From positions 6,510,001 through 6,574,000 of the forward strand of contig JBAJFE010000014.1 of the NCBI GenBank assembly GCA_037903355.1: a stretch of 64,000 bases of DNA, written 5' to 3'. The first letter of the stretch is position 1. The number at the start of each line of letters is the position of its first letter. Source of the stretch: Trichuris trichiura. Lineage: Eukaryota > Nematoda > Enoplea > Trichinellida > Trichuridae. The translations under genes were made by a program, and so were the position numbers. Under the pieces are notes generated by a model. It made no database searches. It had not been told where the DNA came from and was given only the letters and a program-made list of their open reading frames with translations. Positions 34,318 to 45,965 of the stretch are shown here, piece by piece.

Positions 34318-35374
34318 CATAGGTTCTCAAAGTGGGTGATATCACCCCCTGGGGGGGGGGCGATGAGGGAGCACAGGGGGGCGATGGGAACCTCATGCGG
34401 GGGCGTTGAGAATCACATAAGAGGAACTCTGGCAGAATTATCCCTAGCGCAGGAGGGCCCTCAAAGAGACCTTCGTAAGAAGGGTCTTTCTTAACTCGCT
34501 CTAACTAGAAGTGGCGGCGGCAATTTCAAAGGAGGCCAAGTGGGGGTGGAGGGCGCAATGGAACAATGGCGTTTTTCTTAGCTCAATTCCTCCAGAAGTG
34601 GAGGCGGCAAATTCAAAAGCATTATGGGGCAAGAAGCGGCAAGTTATAGGCTGCTGTAGAGAACTTCTTTATTGCGTTTCCATCATCTTATCTAGCGGAA
34701 TGCGGATTCAGCGCGGTTACGGAGCTGTTAAGTAGCAAGAAAAGTTGGCTGGATATAGTGAATCAAGGTGACCTTAGACTGATGATGACAAAGATGCAGC
34801 CAAACATAGACAACTTGCTCGTCCTGCGTCAAGCACACCCATCACATTGAGTAGTTTCCGTTCACGTGCAGTCGCAAACTTGCGTTATAGTTTCTTTTGC
34901 GTCTTTTCGCTTAAGCGTTTTCACTTCAATCTGGTTTGTTGTCACTACAATTCTGTTTGGCGTGCGTAAAAAGACAAATTGACGCACATTGTTTTTTTCG
35001 GGAAAGGCTAATGAATGTTTCTTGCTTATGTGACTTTATGTTCTGAAAAACGTGAGAGGAGATACGAAAGACAAGCAGAAATTTTCCCATCATAAAATGA
35101 TTGGTGGAAAAGCAGGAGTAATATAGTACGTCTACCACGTGACGAACAGTAAAAGTCTTTTCTGCAAACATTTCTCTTGAGTAATGGTATTGCAAAGATT
35201 TTCCCACCGGGGGCGACGGAGGGAAAAGTTTGAAAACCTGATGACCCCCGGCTACGCCACGCCCTACCTTTCAGCCAATCAGCGGACTCAAAATTGACCA
35301 ATCAGAAGTGGGGGGCACTAGCGCTCTGGAACGTTCACAGGGGGGCGATGGAGCGAAAAGTATGAGAACCTATG
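34318..35374 (+). mobile_element. hAT element, copy 1, with perfect 8-bp target duplication
   Basis: Perfect 12-bp terminal repeats CATAGGTTCTCA and TGAGAACCTATG; flanking duplication CTTTAAGC at 34310-34317 and 35375-35382. The plus strand at 34678-34848 encodes the C-terminal part of a ZBED5/SCAND3-like hAT transposase, FPSSYLAECGFSAVTELL then DLRLMMTKMQPNIDNLL, with a stop; the BED finger and most of the catalytic domain are absent, so it depends on a partner. Nearly identical to copy 2, in opposite orientation. It interrupts the Merlin-like transposase between CFK and RFC. Confidence 0.92.
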
Positions 35375-35621
35375 CTTTAAGCGATTCTGTCGCAAGGAAG
35401 TATCCATGCGTAACGGCACATGGTTCGACGGTAAGCGCACTAACTTCAGTGGCCGCCTTCAGTGCTACTATGCAGTGTGTCTTTTGCAGGTCCCCGGCGC
35501 AGGATGAAGTTGCACAAGGCAGTAGACCTGATTTATTGGTGGAGCTGAGAGCTAACTTCAGTGAAAGTCTGCGTAAAGAAGCTGAGTAGTGACCTGCGTG
35601 CTTAGTGTTGTTCATGTAGGC

Positions 35622-36673
35622 TATAGGTTCTCAAACTTTTTGCTCCATCGCCCCCCTGCGAACGTTTCTGAGCGCTAGTGCCCCACACTTCTGATTGGTC
35701 AATTTTGAGTCCGCTGATTGGCTGAAAGGTAGGGCGTGGCGTAGCCGGGGGTCATCAGGTTTTCAAACTTTTCCCTCCGTCGCCCCCGGTGGGAAAATCT
35801 TTGCAATACCATTACTCAAGAGAAATGTTTGCAGAAAAGACTTTTACTCTTCGTCACGTGGTAGACGTACTATATTACTCCTGCTTTTCCACCAATCATT
35901 TTATGATGGGAAAATTTCTGCTTGTCTTTCATATCTCCTCTCACGTTTTTCAGAACATAAAGTCACATAAGCAAGAAACATTCATTAGCCTTTCCCGAAA
36001 AAAACAATGTGCGTCAATTTGTCTTTTTACCCACGCCAAACAGAATTGTAGTGACAACAAACCAGATTGAAGTGAAAACGCTTAAGCGAAAAGATGCAAA
36101 AGAAACTATAACGCAAGTTTGCGACTGCGCATGAACGGAAACTACTCAATGTGATGGGTGTGCTTGACGCAGGACGAGCAAGTTGTCTATGTTTGGCTGC
36201 ATCTTTGTCATCATCAGTCTAAGGTCACCTTGATTCACTATATCCAGCTGACTTCTCTTGCTACTTAACAGCTCCGTAACCGCGCTGAATCCGCATTCCG
36301 CTAGATAAGATGATGGAAACGCAATAAAGAAGTTCTCTATAGCAGCTCATAACTTGCCGCTTCTTGCCCCATAATGCTTTTGAATTTGCCGCCTCCACTT
36401 CTGGAGGAATTGAGCTAAGAAAAACGCCATTGTTCCATTGCGCCCTCCACCCCCACTTGGCCTCCTTTGAAATTGCCGCCGCCACTTCTAGTTAGAGCGA
36501 GTTAAGAAAGACCCTTCTTACGAAGGTCTCTTTGAGGGCCCTCCTGCGCTAGGGATAATTCTGCCAGAGTTCCTCTTATGTGATTCTCAACGCCCCTGCA
36601 TGAGGTTCCCATCGCCCCCCTGTGGCCCTCATTGCCCCCCAGGAGGCGATATCGCCCACTTTGAGAAACTATG
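35622..36673 (-). mobile_element. hAT element, copy 2, inverted, with perfect 8-bp target duplication
   Basis: Ends TATAGGTTCTCAAAC and TTTGAGAAACTATG; flanking duplication ATGTAGGC at 35614-35621 and 36674-36681. It is nearly identical to copy 1 over its full length; both copies share the same deletion of the transposase N-terminus. The two copies lie 247 bp apart and form a 1-kb inverted repeat. Different target duplications show two separate insertions, not one inverted duplication. Confidence 0.92.
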
Positions 36674-37439
36674 ATGTAGGCAGTGTCTGTATTGCAGCGG
36701 TGAACCGCACAATTGCAGTGCGTTGGTGTAGGTATCTGCGGCATGTTGCAGCAGATGCGCTGGACCTAGCACCAGTGCAACTGCGAAGACCGAAGATGAT
36801 GATGGAGCTGAACCAGTCGCTGTTCTCCTGGAGCAAGTATAATAGACAGAGGAGCTATCCACCGGTGTGGGTATTCGGTGGTGTGTTCCGGGGAACCACT
36901 GAAGTCCCCATCAAATCCGTGAAGGATCGCTCATCCAGCTCGCTGCTCCCTGTTAGACGGTCACGCGTTAGGCGTGAGTCTGCAGTAATGACGGACGAGT
37001 GGCGTGCCTACCAGTGTCTCGGCCGCTAGGCTTACCACCACTCCTGCGTGATCAACTCAGCCAACTTCGTGGAATGAGACACGGCCGCGCAGACCCAGTC
37101 TGTGGAATCACAGTGGGACCAGGTCAAACAGGGCAATAACCGGCGTTGTGGAACGCATCGGAGTGCGTTCCCTTTGCACCTCTTCGAGTTCATGCGGAGG
37201 AAGCGCACAGGTGCCTCTGATGCGTTCGACGCCATCCATACGTTGCACCCTCCACGACTGCACTCACCGCTAGCGCTCATGTCCCTGCCGCAGGAAAAGG
37301 TATGTAGTAACAGTTTACAACAGCTGTCTGTATGTGCGTCGCTATGTTCAGGTTGAACTACCCCTGACTGACCGCACGGATCGTCAAGATCTCCCTGCAC
37401 AGGTGAACAGCATGGCATTTCTTTCACTGTTATTTTTTC

Positions 37440-40400
37440 TATCAACGTTCCTACCGACCAATTTAATAGTAACATTTTCGCAAATCCTACAGGCTCTGAC
37501 TGATGTAGCCTAGCTGACGGATTCTACCCGCGTAAGTTCTGCGCCCTTCTCCATCTCCAGTGTTAGAAATTGCAGGCACTACCTGACTACGGTCGAACAG
37601 TTACCGAAAAGACCATATGCGCTTGGAAGGATGTGGTTTCAATCTGAGTGGACGAAAAAATTTCTGACTGTTCCCGCTTCCCTACTGTTCCAGAGACGTA
37701 CGACTGTCTCAGTAGTGCTCACGTTTTAGTCAGATAGTTGAAGTGGGCTTCCACTTGGGTAAACCTATCCTACTCATCGCTAAAGAAAAATGCCTTGCTG
37801 GATCAGCGTTTCGGCATCTTTCTGCGTTCCTCTTGTTGCACGAATACACACAATATTGTAAAACCGACAGTAGATCATGAAGTCAAAAAATATCGATTCT
37901 TTTAATAACGTTTGCACTTTGGTGGCACAACTACGTCGTGGAAATCCAATCTTATGTCTCCTGTGTGATAAGAATTTGTTTATCACCCTCAAGCGTGTGT
38001 TGCCTGGGGTAACAGCACTGGGAGCGCTTTATGCAAGCCTCTCTCGCAAAACAGAAGACACGCGCAAAAACGGCCTACGACCCTGAGTGTTCCCACGTTG
38101 TCTCCAACCGTACTACTAGCTCAGCCTAACGTTCCTAAACTTCGCAGATCTCACGGGATGCGCTGCTTTCAACGTAGTATGATCGCAGGCAAGCGCACCT
38201 CGCGATGTGCTTTCCCAGTTCGGCAAGATGCACTCTGAAATGAAAGGAATATTGAATTTCCACATGTTCCTTTACTGATCCTACCTCAAACTAATTTAAC
38301 AGTAACATCGTCAATCCTACAGGGCCTCATTAATGTCGCCTAGCTGACGGATTCTACCCGCATAAGTGGTGCGCCCTTCTCCACCTCCAGGGTTGGAAGT
38401 TGCAGGCATTTCCTGGTAACGTTCGTCCTGATACCGAAAGGACCATATGAGGTTGAATATAAGTGGTTTATATCCGAGTGGACGAGAAAACTTTTGTCCG
38501 TTCCTGCTTCTTCAGTGTTCGAGAGATGTACGACTGTCCCAGGACTGCTCACGCTCTAATCCGATAGTTGAAGTGCGCTTGTAGTCGGGAAGACCTATCG
38601 TGCTCATCCCCAAAGAAAAAGGTCTTGCTGGATCAGCGTTTCGCCATTTTTCTGCGCTCCTCTTGTTGGGCGAATACATGCAACATTGTAAAATCTACAC
38701 CAGATCATGAAATGAAGAAATATCGATTACTTTAATAAAGTTTGTACGATGGTGGCGTAAATACATTGCGGAAATGCAATCTTATGTCGCCTGTGTCATA
38801 AGAATTTGCTTATCACAGTCAGGCGTGTGTCGCCTGGTGTAACAGCACGGAGAGCGGTTTATGCAGGCCTCTCTGGCAAAACAGAAGACACGCGCAAAGA
38901 CGGCCTACGACACTGAGTGTTCCCACGCTGTCACCAACCACAGTAATAGCTCAGCCTAACGTTCCTTCACATCGCAGGTCTGACGGGATGCGGTGCTTTC
39001 AACGTAGTATGATCGTAGGCAAGTGCACCTCGCGATGTGCCTTTCCATGTGGGCAAGATGCACTGCGCTGTGAAAGGAATAATGAATTTAGGCATGTTCT
39101 TTTACTTTCAAAACATAGCTTCTCTTAATAGGAGTGTGTATCAACATTATTGTACGGAAAAGCTACCCGTTCAAACAATTGTTTAATTGCGAAGCTTTCG
39201 GGGACAGGTGATCCCCGAAAGCTTCGCAATTAAACAATTGTTTGAACGGGTAGCTTTGCCGTACAACAATGTTGATGTTCCTTTACTGATGCAACTTCAA
39301 TGCAATTTAATAGTAACATTTTTGCTAATCCTACAGCCGCAGAATAATGCTGCCTAGCTGACGGATTCTACTCGCATAAGTGCAGCGCCATTCTCCAACT
39401 CCAGTGTTAGAAGTTGCAGGCATTTCCCGCGTACGTTCCGCCCGTTACCGAAAAGACTATATGCATTTCAAAGTAAGTGGTTTAAATCCGACTGGACGAA
39501 GAAATTTCTGATTGTTCAAAATTCCCCACTGCTCGGCACATGTACGACTGTCTCTGCACTGCTCAGGTTTTAATCAGATTGTTGAACTGCGCTTGCAATC
39601 GGGAAAACCTACCGTAATCATCCCCAAACAAAAAGGCCTTGCTGGATCGCGTTACGTCATTTTTCTGCGTTCCCTCTGTTCGACGAATACATGCATTATT
39701 GCAAAATCCGCACGACATCATGAAGTGAAGAAATTTCGACTGCTTTAATAATGCTTGTACGTTGGTGGCGTAAATACATTGTGGAAATGGAATCTTATGT
39801 CTCCTGTGTGATAAGAATTTGCTTATCACAGTCAGGCGTGCGTCAGCTAAGCTAACAGCACAGGGACCGGTTTATGCAGGCCTCTCCGGCAGAACAGAGG
39901 ACACGCGCGGAAACGGCCTACGATACTGAGGGTTCCCACGTTGTCACCAACCGTAGTACTACCTCAACCTAACGTTCCTTAACTTCGCACGTCTAACAGG
40001 ATGCGGTGCTTTCAACGTAGTGTGATCGTAGACAAGTGCGCCTCGCGATATGCTTTCGCACGTGCGCAGGATGCACTGTGCCGTGAAAGGAGTAGTGAAT
40101 TTTTTCGTGTTCCTTTGCGGACGCAACGCCAAGGCAATTTAATACTAACATTTTTGCTAATCCTGCAGCCCCTGAAAAATGGCGGCTAGCTGACGGATTC
40201 TACCCGCATAAGTACAGCGCCATTGTCCAACTTCAGTGCTCAAAGTTGCAGGCATTTCCTGCGTACGTTCGGCCCGTTACCGAAAAGGCCATATGCGGTT
40301 GAAAGTAAGTGATTTATAACCGAGTGGACGAAACAATTTTCGATTGTTCCCATTTGCTCAGCGCTCGAGACCTGCAAGAGTGACTCTGTACTGCTCACGT

Positions 40401-41488
40401 TTTAATCGGGTAGTTCTATTGCGCTTCCGATCGGGAAAACCTATCGTATTCACCCCCAAAGGAAAAGGCCTTGCTGGATCAGCGTTTCAGTATTTTTCTG
40501 CGTTCCTCTTGTTGGACGAATACATGCAATATTGTACAATCTGCATTAGATTGTGAAGTGAAGAAATTCAGATTGTTTTAATAACGTTTGTACGTTGGTG
40601 AAGTAAATAGATTGTGCAAATACAATCTTATGCCTCCTGTGTCATAAGAATTTGATTATCACAGTCAGGCGTGTGTCGCCTAACGTAACCGCACGGAGAC
40701 CGCTTAATGGAGGCCCTCCGGCAAAGCAGCCGACACGCGCAAAAACGACCTACGACACTGAGTGTTCCCACGTTGTCACCAACCGTAGTACTGCCTCAGC
40801 CTAACGTCCCTTGACTTCGCAGGTCTGACGAGATGCGGTGCTTTCTACGTACTATTATCATAGACAAGTGCACCTCGCGATGTGCTTTCCCACGTGCGCG
40901 AGGTGCACTGTGCCGTGAAAGGAATAGTGAATTTTTTGCATGCTATTTTGCGGATGCAACTTCAAGGCAATTTAATAGTAACATTTTTGCTAATCCTACA
41001 GCCCCTGAATAATGTCGCCTACCTGACGGATTCTACCCGCATAAGTACAGCGCCATTCTCCACCTTCAGTCTTCGGTTGCAGGCATTTCCTGCGTACGTT
41101 CGGCCCGTTACCGAAAAGACCACATGCATTTCAAAGTAAGTGGTTTAAATGTGAGTGAACGAAGAAATTTCTGATTGTTCAAAATTCCTCACTGTTCGAG
41201 ATATGTACGACTGTCTCTGTACCGCTCACGTTTTAATCGAATAGTGGAACTGCGCCTGCAATCAGGAAAGCCTATCGCATTCATCCCCAAAGAAAAAGAC
41301 CTTGCTGGATCAGCGTTTCGTCATTTTTCTGCGTTCCTCTTGTTGGATGAATGCATGCAATATTATAAATCTGCGCGAAATCATGAAGTGAAAAAATTTT
41401 GATTGTTTTAATGACGTTTGTACGTTGGTGGGATAAATACATTGTGGAAATGCGATCGTGTGTCTCCTGTGTGATAAGAATTTGCTTG
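37440..41488. repeat. Tandem array of about five 828-bp units
   Basis: The landmark CTGACGGATTCTACCCGCAT recurs near 37515, 38344, 39358, 40190 and 41024, spacings of about 828, 1015, 832 and 834; the long interval is explained by a hairpin insertion. Other landmarks (TTGCTGGATCAGCGTTTCG, TCTGCGTTCCTCTTGTTG) keep register. Units differ by roughly 10-15 percent by eye. Open frames in the units are short and not conserved between them, so this looks like satellite-type DNA or a tandemly amplified non-coding repeat. Confidence 0.9.
39107..39287. mobile_element. Fold-back hairpin inserted in the third satellite unit
   Basis: Near-perfect inverted arms (ATTGTACGGAAAAGCTACCC with its complement, meeting at GGGGACAGGTGATCCCC) lie between two copies of the satellite sequence TGTTCYTTTACT, a target duplication of about 12 bp. 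Its outer left edge (CAAAACATAGCTTCTCTTAA) matches the right edge of the 25382-26191 element. The CTGANGA half is absent, leaving only the GAAAGC hairpin. Confidence 0.75.
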
Positions 41489-41589
41489 GCGGAGGTTGAA
41501 GTGTATTTAGTTCTGAAAAATAGCATAGCAGTACGGAACTGTGGGTTTGTATGGTTAAACTTTTTGCTCTTACGGAGCATGAGGTGAAT

Positions 41590-42060
41590 GCAGAATGAGC
41601 CGTCCACTGTTTCCTGAGGCGCAACGCGGATCAGATCATTGACCTACGACGTTTTCTACGAATCACTAACCGTATAACCAGCATGCACCACTGCTACCCC
41701 ATTGTGTTCCCCGTGCCCGCGATCTATGCGCAGCTGTTTCATTTCCTCACCTTTACTGTTTCGCAAGGGTCAGTAACCGCATCAGTGACGCTTCTCAACA
41801 CTATTCCCTTGCAGTGTAACAGAATTCCTCAGCAGGTGATCCATTAGGCCACTAACCGCACCTCCTGCATGTGCCACTGATGCTCCATTGTGCTCCCCGT
41901 GCCAAACACTCAGCATGTGTTCAGTTACGCACAGTAAGACATCCCTCCCGTTGTTCCGCTAATCACATTTCATTACGCATTATCGTGGAGTATTACCCTT
42001 TGATAGTGCCGCCTGCTCTTGCCGGGGGACGAACTGGAAAAGATCCGTCTTACCTTATAG
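41590..42060 (+). repeat. Dispersed repeat copy, inverted relative to 33650-34145
   Basis: Reverse complement of much of 33650-34145, ending in TAGTGCCGCCTGCTCTTGCC and GGGGGACGAACTGGAAAAGATCC, an end shared with the copy ending near 44010. Non-coding. Confidence 0.6.
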
Positions 42061-43590
42061 CGCCCTATTAAGCTTAAAGAGAACGTTCTTTCGATTAGTC
42101 TGAGATTATGAAACTGTCTATTACAAAGTTCAAGTCATTTGTCAATTTTAAAAGGTCTTCTAATAGTCATCAAACCCAGAAGAGCTTCATAAGAACGTGC
42201 TCGATAAATTCTTGAAAAAGTTTGTTTCAGTTATAGTCTCACAGATGAAACAGTAATCGAAGACTGTACACTCAAGAATTGGGACAACAACTACAATCTA
42301 AAGTACTCAAACTTTCAAGCAGAAGAATAGAAAACAGCAAAAGCCTCTATTATCCGATTCTTCGTTTTGAATGTGTAACCCTTCAAAACAGGATGGTAGA
42401 ACTTCACAGCTGGTATAGGTCTTTATTTTACGGTTCTCTCATTTTTTATGGAAAAAAGAACATTTACTATTCCAAAACTGTCGAGTGCAGTTACAACGCG
42501 CCGTCAACGCATAATTAAAGGCAGTGATTCAGTGACACTGACGATAAATGTTGAATTTCGTTTGTCAAAGTATGTAAGAGTGTCTGCGTTTTTATAGTGT
42601 TTTAGTTCCATCAAATATTAATCATCCTGTCTTCCGTCAGCAGACCATTTGAAGTTCTATTTTGCTCATTTGTTCTGCAGTTGGAGTTTTCATGTTATTA
42701 AGTTGCATCCAACAAACAATACATCTTTTTCAAAAATTGCATGTTTTTTCTCAGTGCCACGGTTTTGTAAATGTAACTTCTTGGTACAGGACCGCATAGT
42801 TTCATGTTGAGTTACTTTTACGGAAATTTTGTCCCGTTGATAATAATTTTATTATTCCGTAGCTTTCGGGTCAAACGAGACCCGTCTTCAGCGGTGTTAA
42901 TTCACACTTGGGGTTCTTCGAAACTAACAATGAAACCACTTCGTCAAGTTGAGTAAGAATTTATTCGAATCCTCTATAGAGGGATTTTGCTAACAGTTAA
43001 CCAATCCTCTATAGAGGATTGGCATGAACTCTCACCCTTCTGATCTACCTAACTGCACCTGTTCCAATAAGGCCTCTCAGCCTCCTTTGACAGCCTTCTG
43101 CCCCCCCCCCCTCCCCAAAAAATTTCTATTTCTGTCCCTCTGACACCCTCTCAGCCCCTCCCCCTGGGGGCCCCAGGACCCACGTTGAGAATGGCTGCTT
43201 CAGAAATGCCATGGTTCATGTAAACTCACTTTTGGTAGCTCCTCTTTTATGTAAAATTTCATCGTTCACGTTTGTGTGGCATTTTAGACATTTTAAAAAA
43301 TTCTTTCAAATTTTGCATCATGTCACTGGCACCACTTTCAATTGTTTAATACATATTATTGTTTCACGCATACCCAAATCCATTATTGTTTCCACTTTTT
43401 GCTTTTATTTTGTTTTTTTCAGTTATTTTTATTTCAGGTTTTCTTTTGCAAAAACGGTAGTCAAGTTAAGGGCAAACATTAAAAAAACCAACTGTTTAAC
43501 CTGACTGTGCTTACTTGAACTCCTTAATCGCAATTGTATGCGGGATCATGTGTAATGTGAAGAGCTTTTTTAGTGCGTCGCAAATGTAGA
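42061..43590. other. Non-coding region with repeat relics
   Basis: Holds a hammerhead-like hairpin (42861-42893), the palindrome AATCCTCTATAGAGGATT with a near copy about 40 bp upstream (42967-43022), a C-rich tract, and at about 43140-43195 a GC-rich segment ending in a hAT-like terminus (GTTGAGAATGGCTG). No gene recognised; the plus-strand frame 43211-43504 is AT-rich and unconvincing. Confidence 0.5.
42861..42893 (-). ncRNA. Hammerhead-like core hairpin
   Basis: On the minus strand CTGAAGA, C, then stem GGGT/ACCC with loop, then GAAAGC, the same arrangement as in the fold-back elements. A TAATAAAATTATTA hairpin follows. Only the stem II-like part and core are evident; flanking stems are not. 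Confidence 0.4.
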
Positions 43591-43699
43591 TTACTTTCTT
43601 GGCAAAATGTTTGGCTGAAGAGCATTGGCACATTGGACCGCGTGTTCTGGCGCAAGGGATGCCTGTAAAACCTCTTCTATGGCAGAATGAGGTCTGTCT

Positions 43700-44015
43700 G
43701 AAGCAAAGCCAAAGATAGAAATACCAAACCCGAAGTTAATAAGAACGACGTTCGGGTCTTTTCTAACTCGTCCCTCCCTGTTTTTTGGCGGCAACTTCAA
43801 AGGAAGGTCAAGTGGGTACTGTACGTCTGCCGGCCGTCCTGTCCTGCCCTAGCCTAAGCCTACACATAAGGTGTGATAGTCCATCGTCCAGTGACCGCAG
43901 TAAGACGTCCTTCCCGTTGTTCCACTGACCGTGTTACCGTCGCGTATTACCCATTGATATTGCCGCCTGCTCTTGCGGGGGGACGAGTGAAAAAAGATCC
44001 TGACGTCCTTATAAT
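43700..44015. repeat. Dispersed repeat carrying a short telomeric-repeat junction
   Basis: Left part GGCGGCAACTTCAAAGGAAG then TCAAGTGGG; middle CTGCCGGCCGTCCTGTCCTG followed by CCTAGCCTAAGCC, matching the flank of the TTAGGC block at 8725-8755; right part shared with 41930-42050, ending GGGGGGACGAGTGAAAAAAG. Imperfect terminal inversion (ACTCGTCCCTCC and GGGGGGACGAGT) suggests a MITE. Confidence 0.55.
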
Positions 44016-44188
44016 TCTCATGCGGCACGCTCGCAGAATTACGGGAATCTATAAACAGAATCAAACGGCGCGAACTGGTGATTTCATTCGCTGCGGGATG
44101 CATTCAATGTTAAATGAACACAAATGAAGCTAATGCTTAAATAAAAACGAGTGATAAAATATAATAAAACTTGGTCACCATGTCAAAC

Positions 44189-45085
44189 TTAGGCAGTTGG
44201 TAAGACTTTGACACCTTGACTTTCAGGCGTTTGTTTCGCCTGAGTAACAGGGACGCTAGTGGGAGATGAGTGGGTACCAATGTCTTGGTAGGCTGGTGGA
44301 GGAACCTGTGCATACAGTGCTGGCGACTGCATTGTTGCGGGTGTTGACGATGCGTAAACAGTGTTAGGATATGGACCTGGCATTGTTGGATACTGGTACA
44401 TTGGCTGGGGCTGGTACGCCATGGGCACTGGCATCATTGTGCTGCTAGCTGAAAAGTTTCATCCTGATACCAACTTAGGTGCACGTACATGGAGTTGTTT
44501 AAGTGACTGTAAAAGTATGACTTACCGGCATTGTTGTTTGTGTTCATGTTGCTGTTTACAGTTACAACGTTAACTGAAGGCTGGCCGCCGGTTTGAGGCA
44601 GTATTCTGGGCCTGGTACACCGCTTGAAAACGTAAATTGTGACCACCAAAATAAAGATAAGTACTGATCCCGTGCCGATTAGCGCTCTGCAATATTAAGG
44701 TTAGAAATAGAAATTCAAACGTTTTTGAAGTAGTTATGCACAACCCGTTAATGTTGGAACTGTTGATGAGTTGTATGCGCAGTAATACTCACTTTGAAAG
44801 CTTGCTCAAATTAAAGCAGCATTCTTGTTGGCAACAGTGCTTCACAAGCAGCCACGTGTCCTTGCAAATTTCCCTACAGAAATGCCAACGTTAAGATCAA
44901 ATGTACACATAGAAGCCCTCATGTTTCAGGTCTGCAGTTTCTCTCTCTGGTTTCAATTGCGTGTGCAAAGGTGATCAAACCTATTTTCATCTCCTCTGCC
45001 CAGTCCTTCGCTAATTTCACCACGAAATGATACTTGCTTACGGATTGCAGTGGCTTTCTGAAGGCACTGATACGGCTCCCTGTCT
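44189..45085 (-). CDS. Small Cys-rich single-pass membrane protein with PPAY tail (WBP1/VOPP1/Shisa-like)
   Basis: Four exons can be read on the minus strand: about 45085-45045 (REPYQCLQKATA), 44880-44793 (EICKDTWLL then HCCQQECCFNL), 44690-44530 and 44456-44189. The second has the paired CC...CC pattern of small ectodomains. The third opens with a hydrophobic stretch (IGTGSVLIFILVVTIYVF) followed by KRC, a transmembrane segment and stop-transfer. The cytoplasmic tail is Pro/Tyr/Gln-rich with a PPPAYQ motif, a WW-domain ligand, and ends GVKVLPTA. This layout matches the WBP1/VOPP1/CYYR1/Shisa group, trafficking adaptors; the exact member cannot be named. The signal-peptide exon was not identified and would lie upstream. 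Confidence 0.6.
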
Positions 45086-45549
45086 AAAATTTGTTCATTA
45101 GAAAAGAATTAGGATTAGCAGAAATCAATATTATGTTCTAAAATGTATTCACTGTTAACCTGAAAAATTATCAAGTAACTAAATGAAGAGCAGTTTTGAA
45201 CATTCTTTCAACAGCAAGAACAGAGCCCAGTTTTCTGATGTAAATATGATAGCAACTGTTTTCGTGAGTCTCTCAGCATCTTCTATTAGAGCAGGGCAAA
45301 CTGTATATTTACACGTGAAGAACCAATTTAACACCAGTGGAGCTTTGTGAGCATTCGAAAGCTTTAATCTCTTAAATTCGTTTTTCGTGTAAAAATAAGA
45401 GGTTCAACTTCCTGCATTTCAAGAGATCGATAAAAGAGATTGCTATTTAGTTCTATTGCATTAACAGAGACAGTGGCATTGCAGTAAGTGACTCCTGGAC
45501 ACCATTAGAGCCAAAAACTGCTGCCTCTTATATAAATCGCCTCCACAGG

Positions 45550-45965
45550 GACAACAACAGTGCTCAACGGTGTCTTGGGAAATCTCCCGGTACCCCAGTC
45601 CCCCAATTGTTTTCTTTCCCTTTCTTTTTTTCTACCCCCTCTTTTTCTATTTTCTTTTTCTTCTTCCCTCTTTTTTCCTTTTTTAATTTTCCTTTTTTTA
45701 ATCCTTCCCCTTTTAAAAAACCATACCCCATCTCCCCCATGCTTTCTGTTACTCTTAATTTTCCTACCAACCACCTCTTTAATTTTGTAACTCGTTTAAA
45801 AACCTCTCAAGACTCCTGCGTTTCAAAGCACTTGGTCTGATTAGTACTATGCCACCATTCGCTCTGCCATTTTTCACGCGCTGAAAACGAGAACCAGCGT
45901 TTCCCAAAAGCAAGGTCAAGTAACGGGTAGCTTGTCCGTACTATCATTATGTTAATTCACGCGCC
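45550..45965 (-). repeat. Diverged arm of a fold-back element with polypyrimidine tract
   Basis: A polypyrimidine tract (45605-45720) is followed by TTTAAAACCTCTCAAG-type sequence, GCGCTGAAAACGAGAACCAG and CCCAAAAGC (a degraded hammerhead-like hairpin at 45881-45913), then AACGGGTAGCTTGTCCGTAC and CGCCTGTTAGGAGCTTTATT. The order is the same as in the right arm of the 25382-26191 element. No opposite arm was found. Confidence 0.6.

Larger units (their letters stand above)
34130..37330 (+). mobile_element. Merlin/ISXO2-like (IS1595 superfamily) transposase gene split by two hAT insertions
   Basis: Three coding blocks on the plus strand line up with ISXO2/Merlin transposases. Block 1 (about 34170-34317): EKAAVQFLRKTGLL and CSSCGQTM. 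Block 2 (35383-35613): continues FCRKEVSMRNGTWFDGK directly when the first hAT is removed. Block 3 (36682-37330): NQSLFSWSKYNR, PPVWVFGGV, TDEWRAYQCL and SVESQWDQVK. The expected first acidic residue (family pattern D-E-S-L-F) is Asn here, and stops occur at 37027 and elsewhere, so the protein is dead. The hAT elements at 34318-35374 and 35622-36673 interrupt it. Terminal repeats of the Merlin element were not found. Confidence 0.75.

Noticed and set aside
34318..36673. The 1-kb inverted repeat taken as one large palindromic duplication
   Set aside because: Each arm has its own different 8-bp target duplication, so they are two insertions.
37440..41488. Tandem array considered as a CRISPR or gene cluster
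   Set aside because: Units are 828 bp, contiguous, in a eukaryotic genome, and their frames are not conserved.
45505..45840. Lys/Glu-rich and Phe-rich open frames on both strands
   Set aside because: Low-complexity translation of the polypyrimidine tract of a fold-back element.
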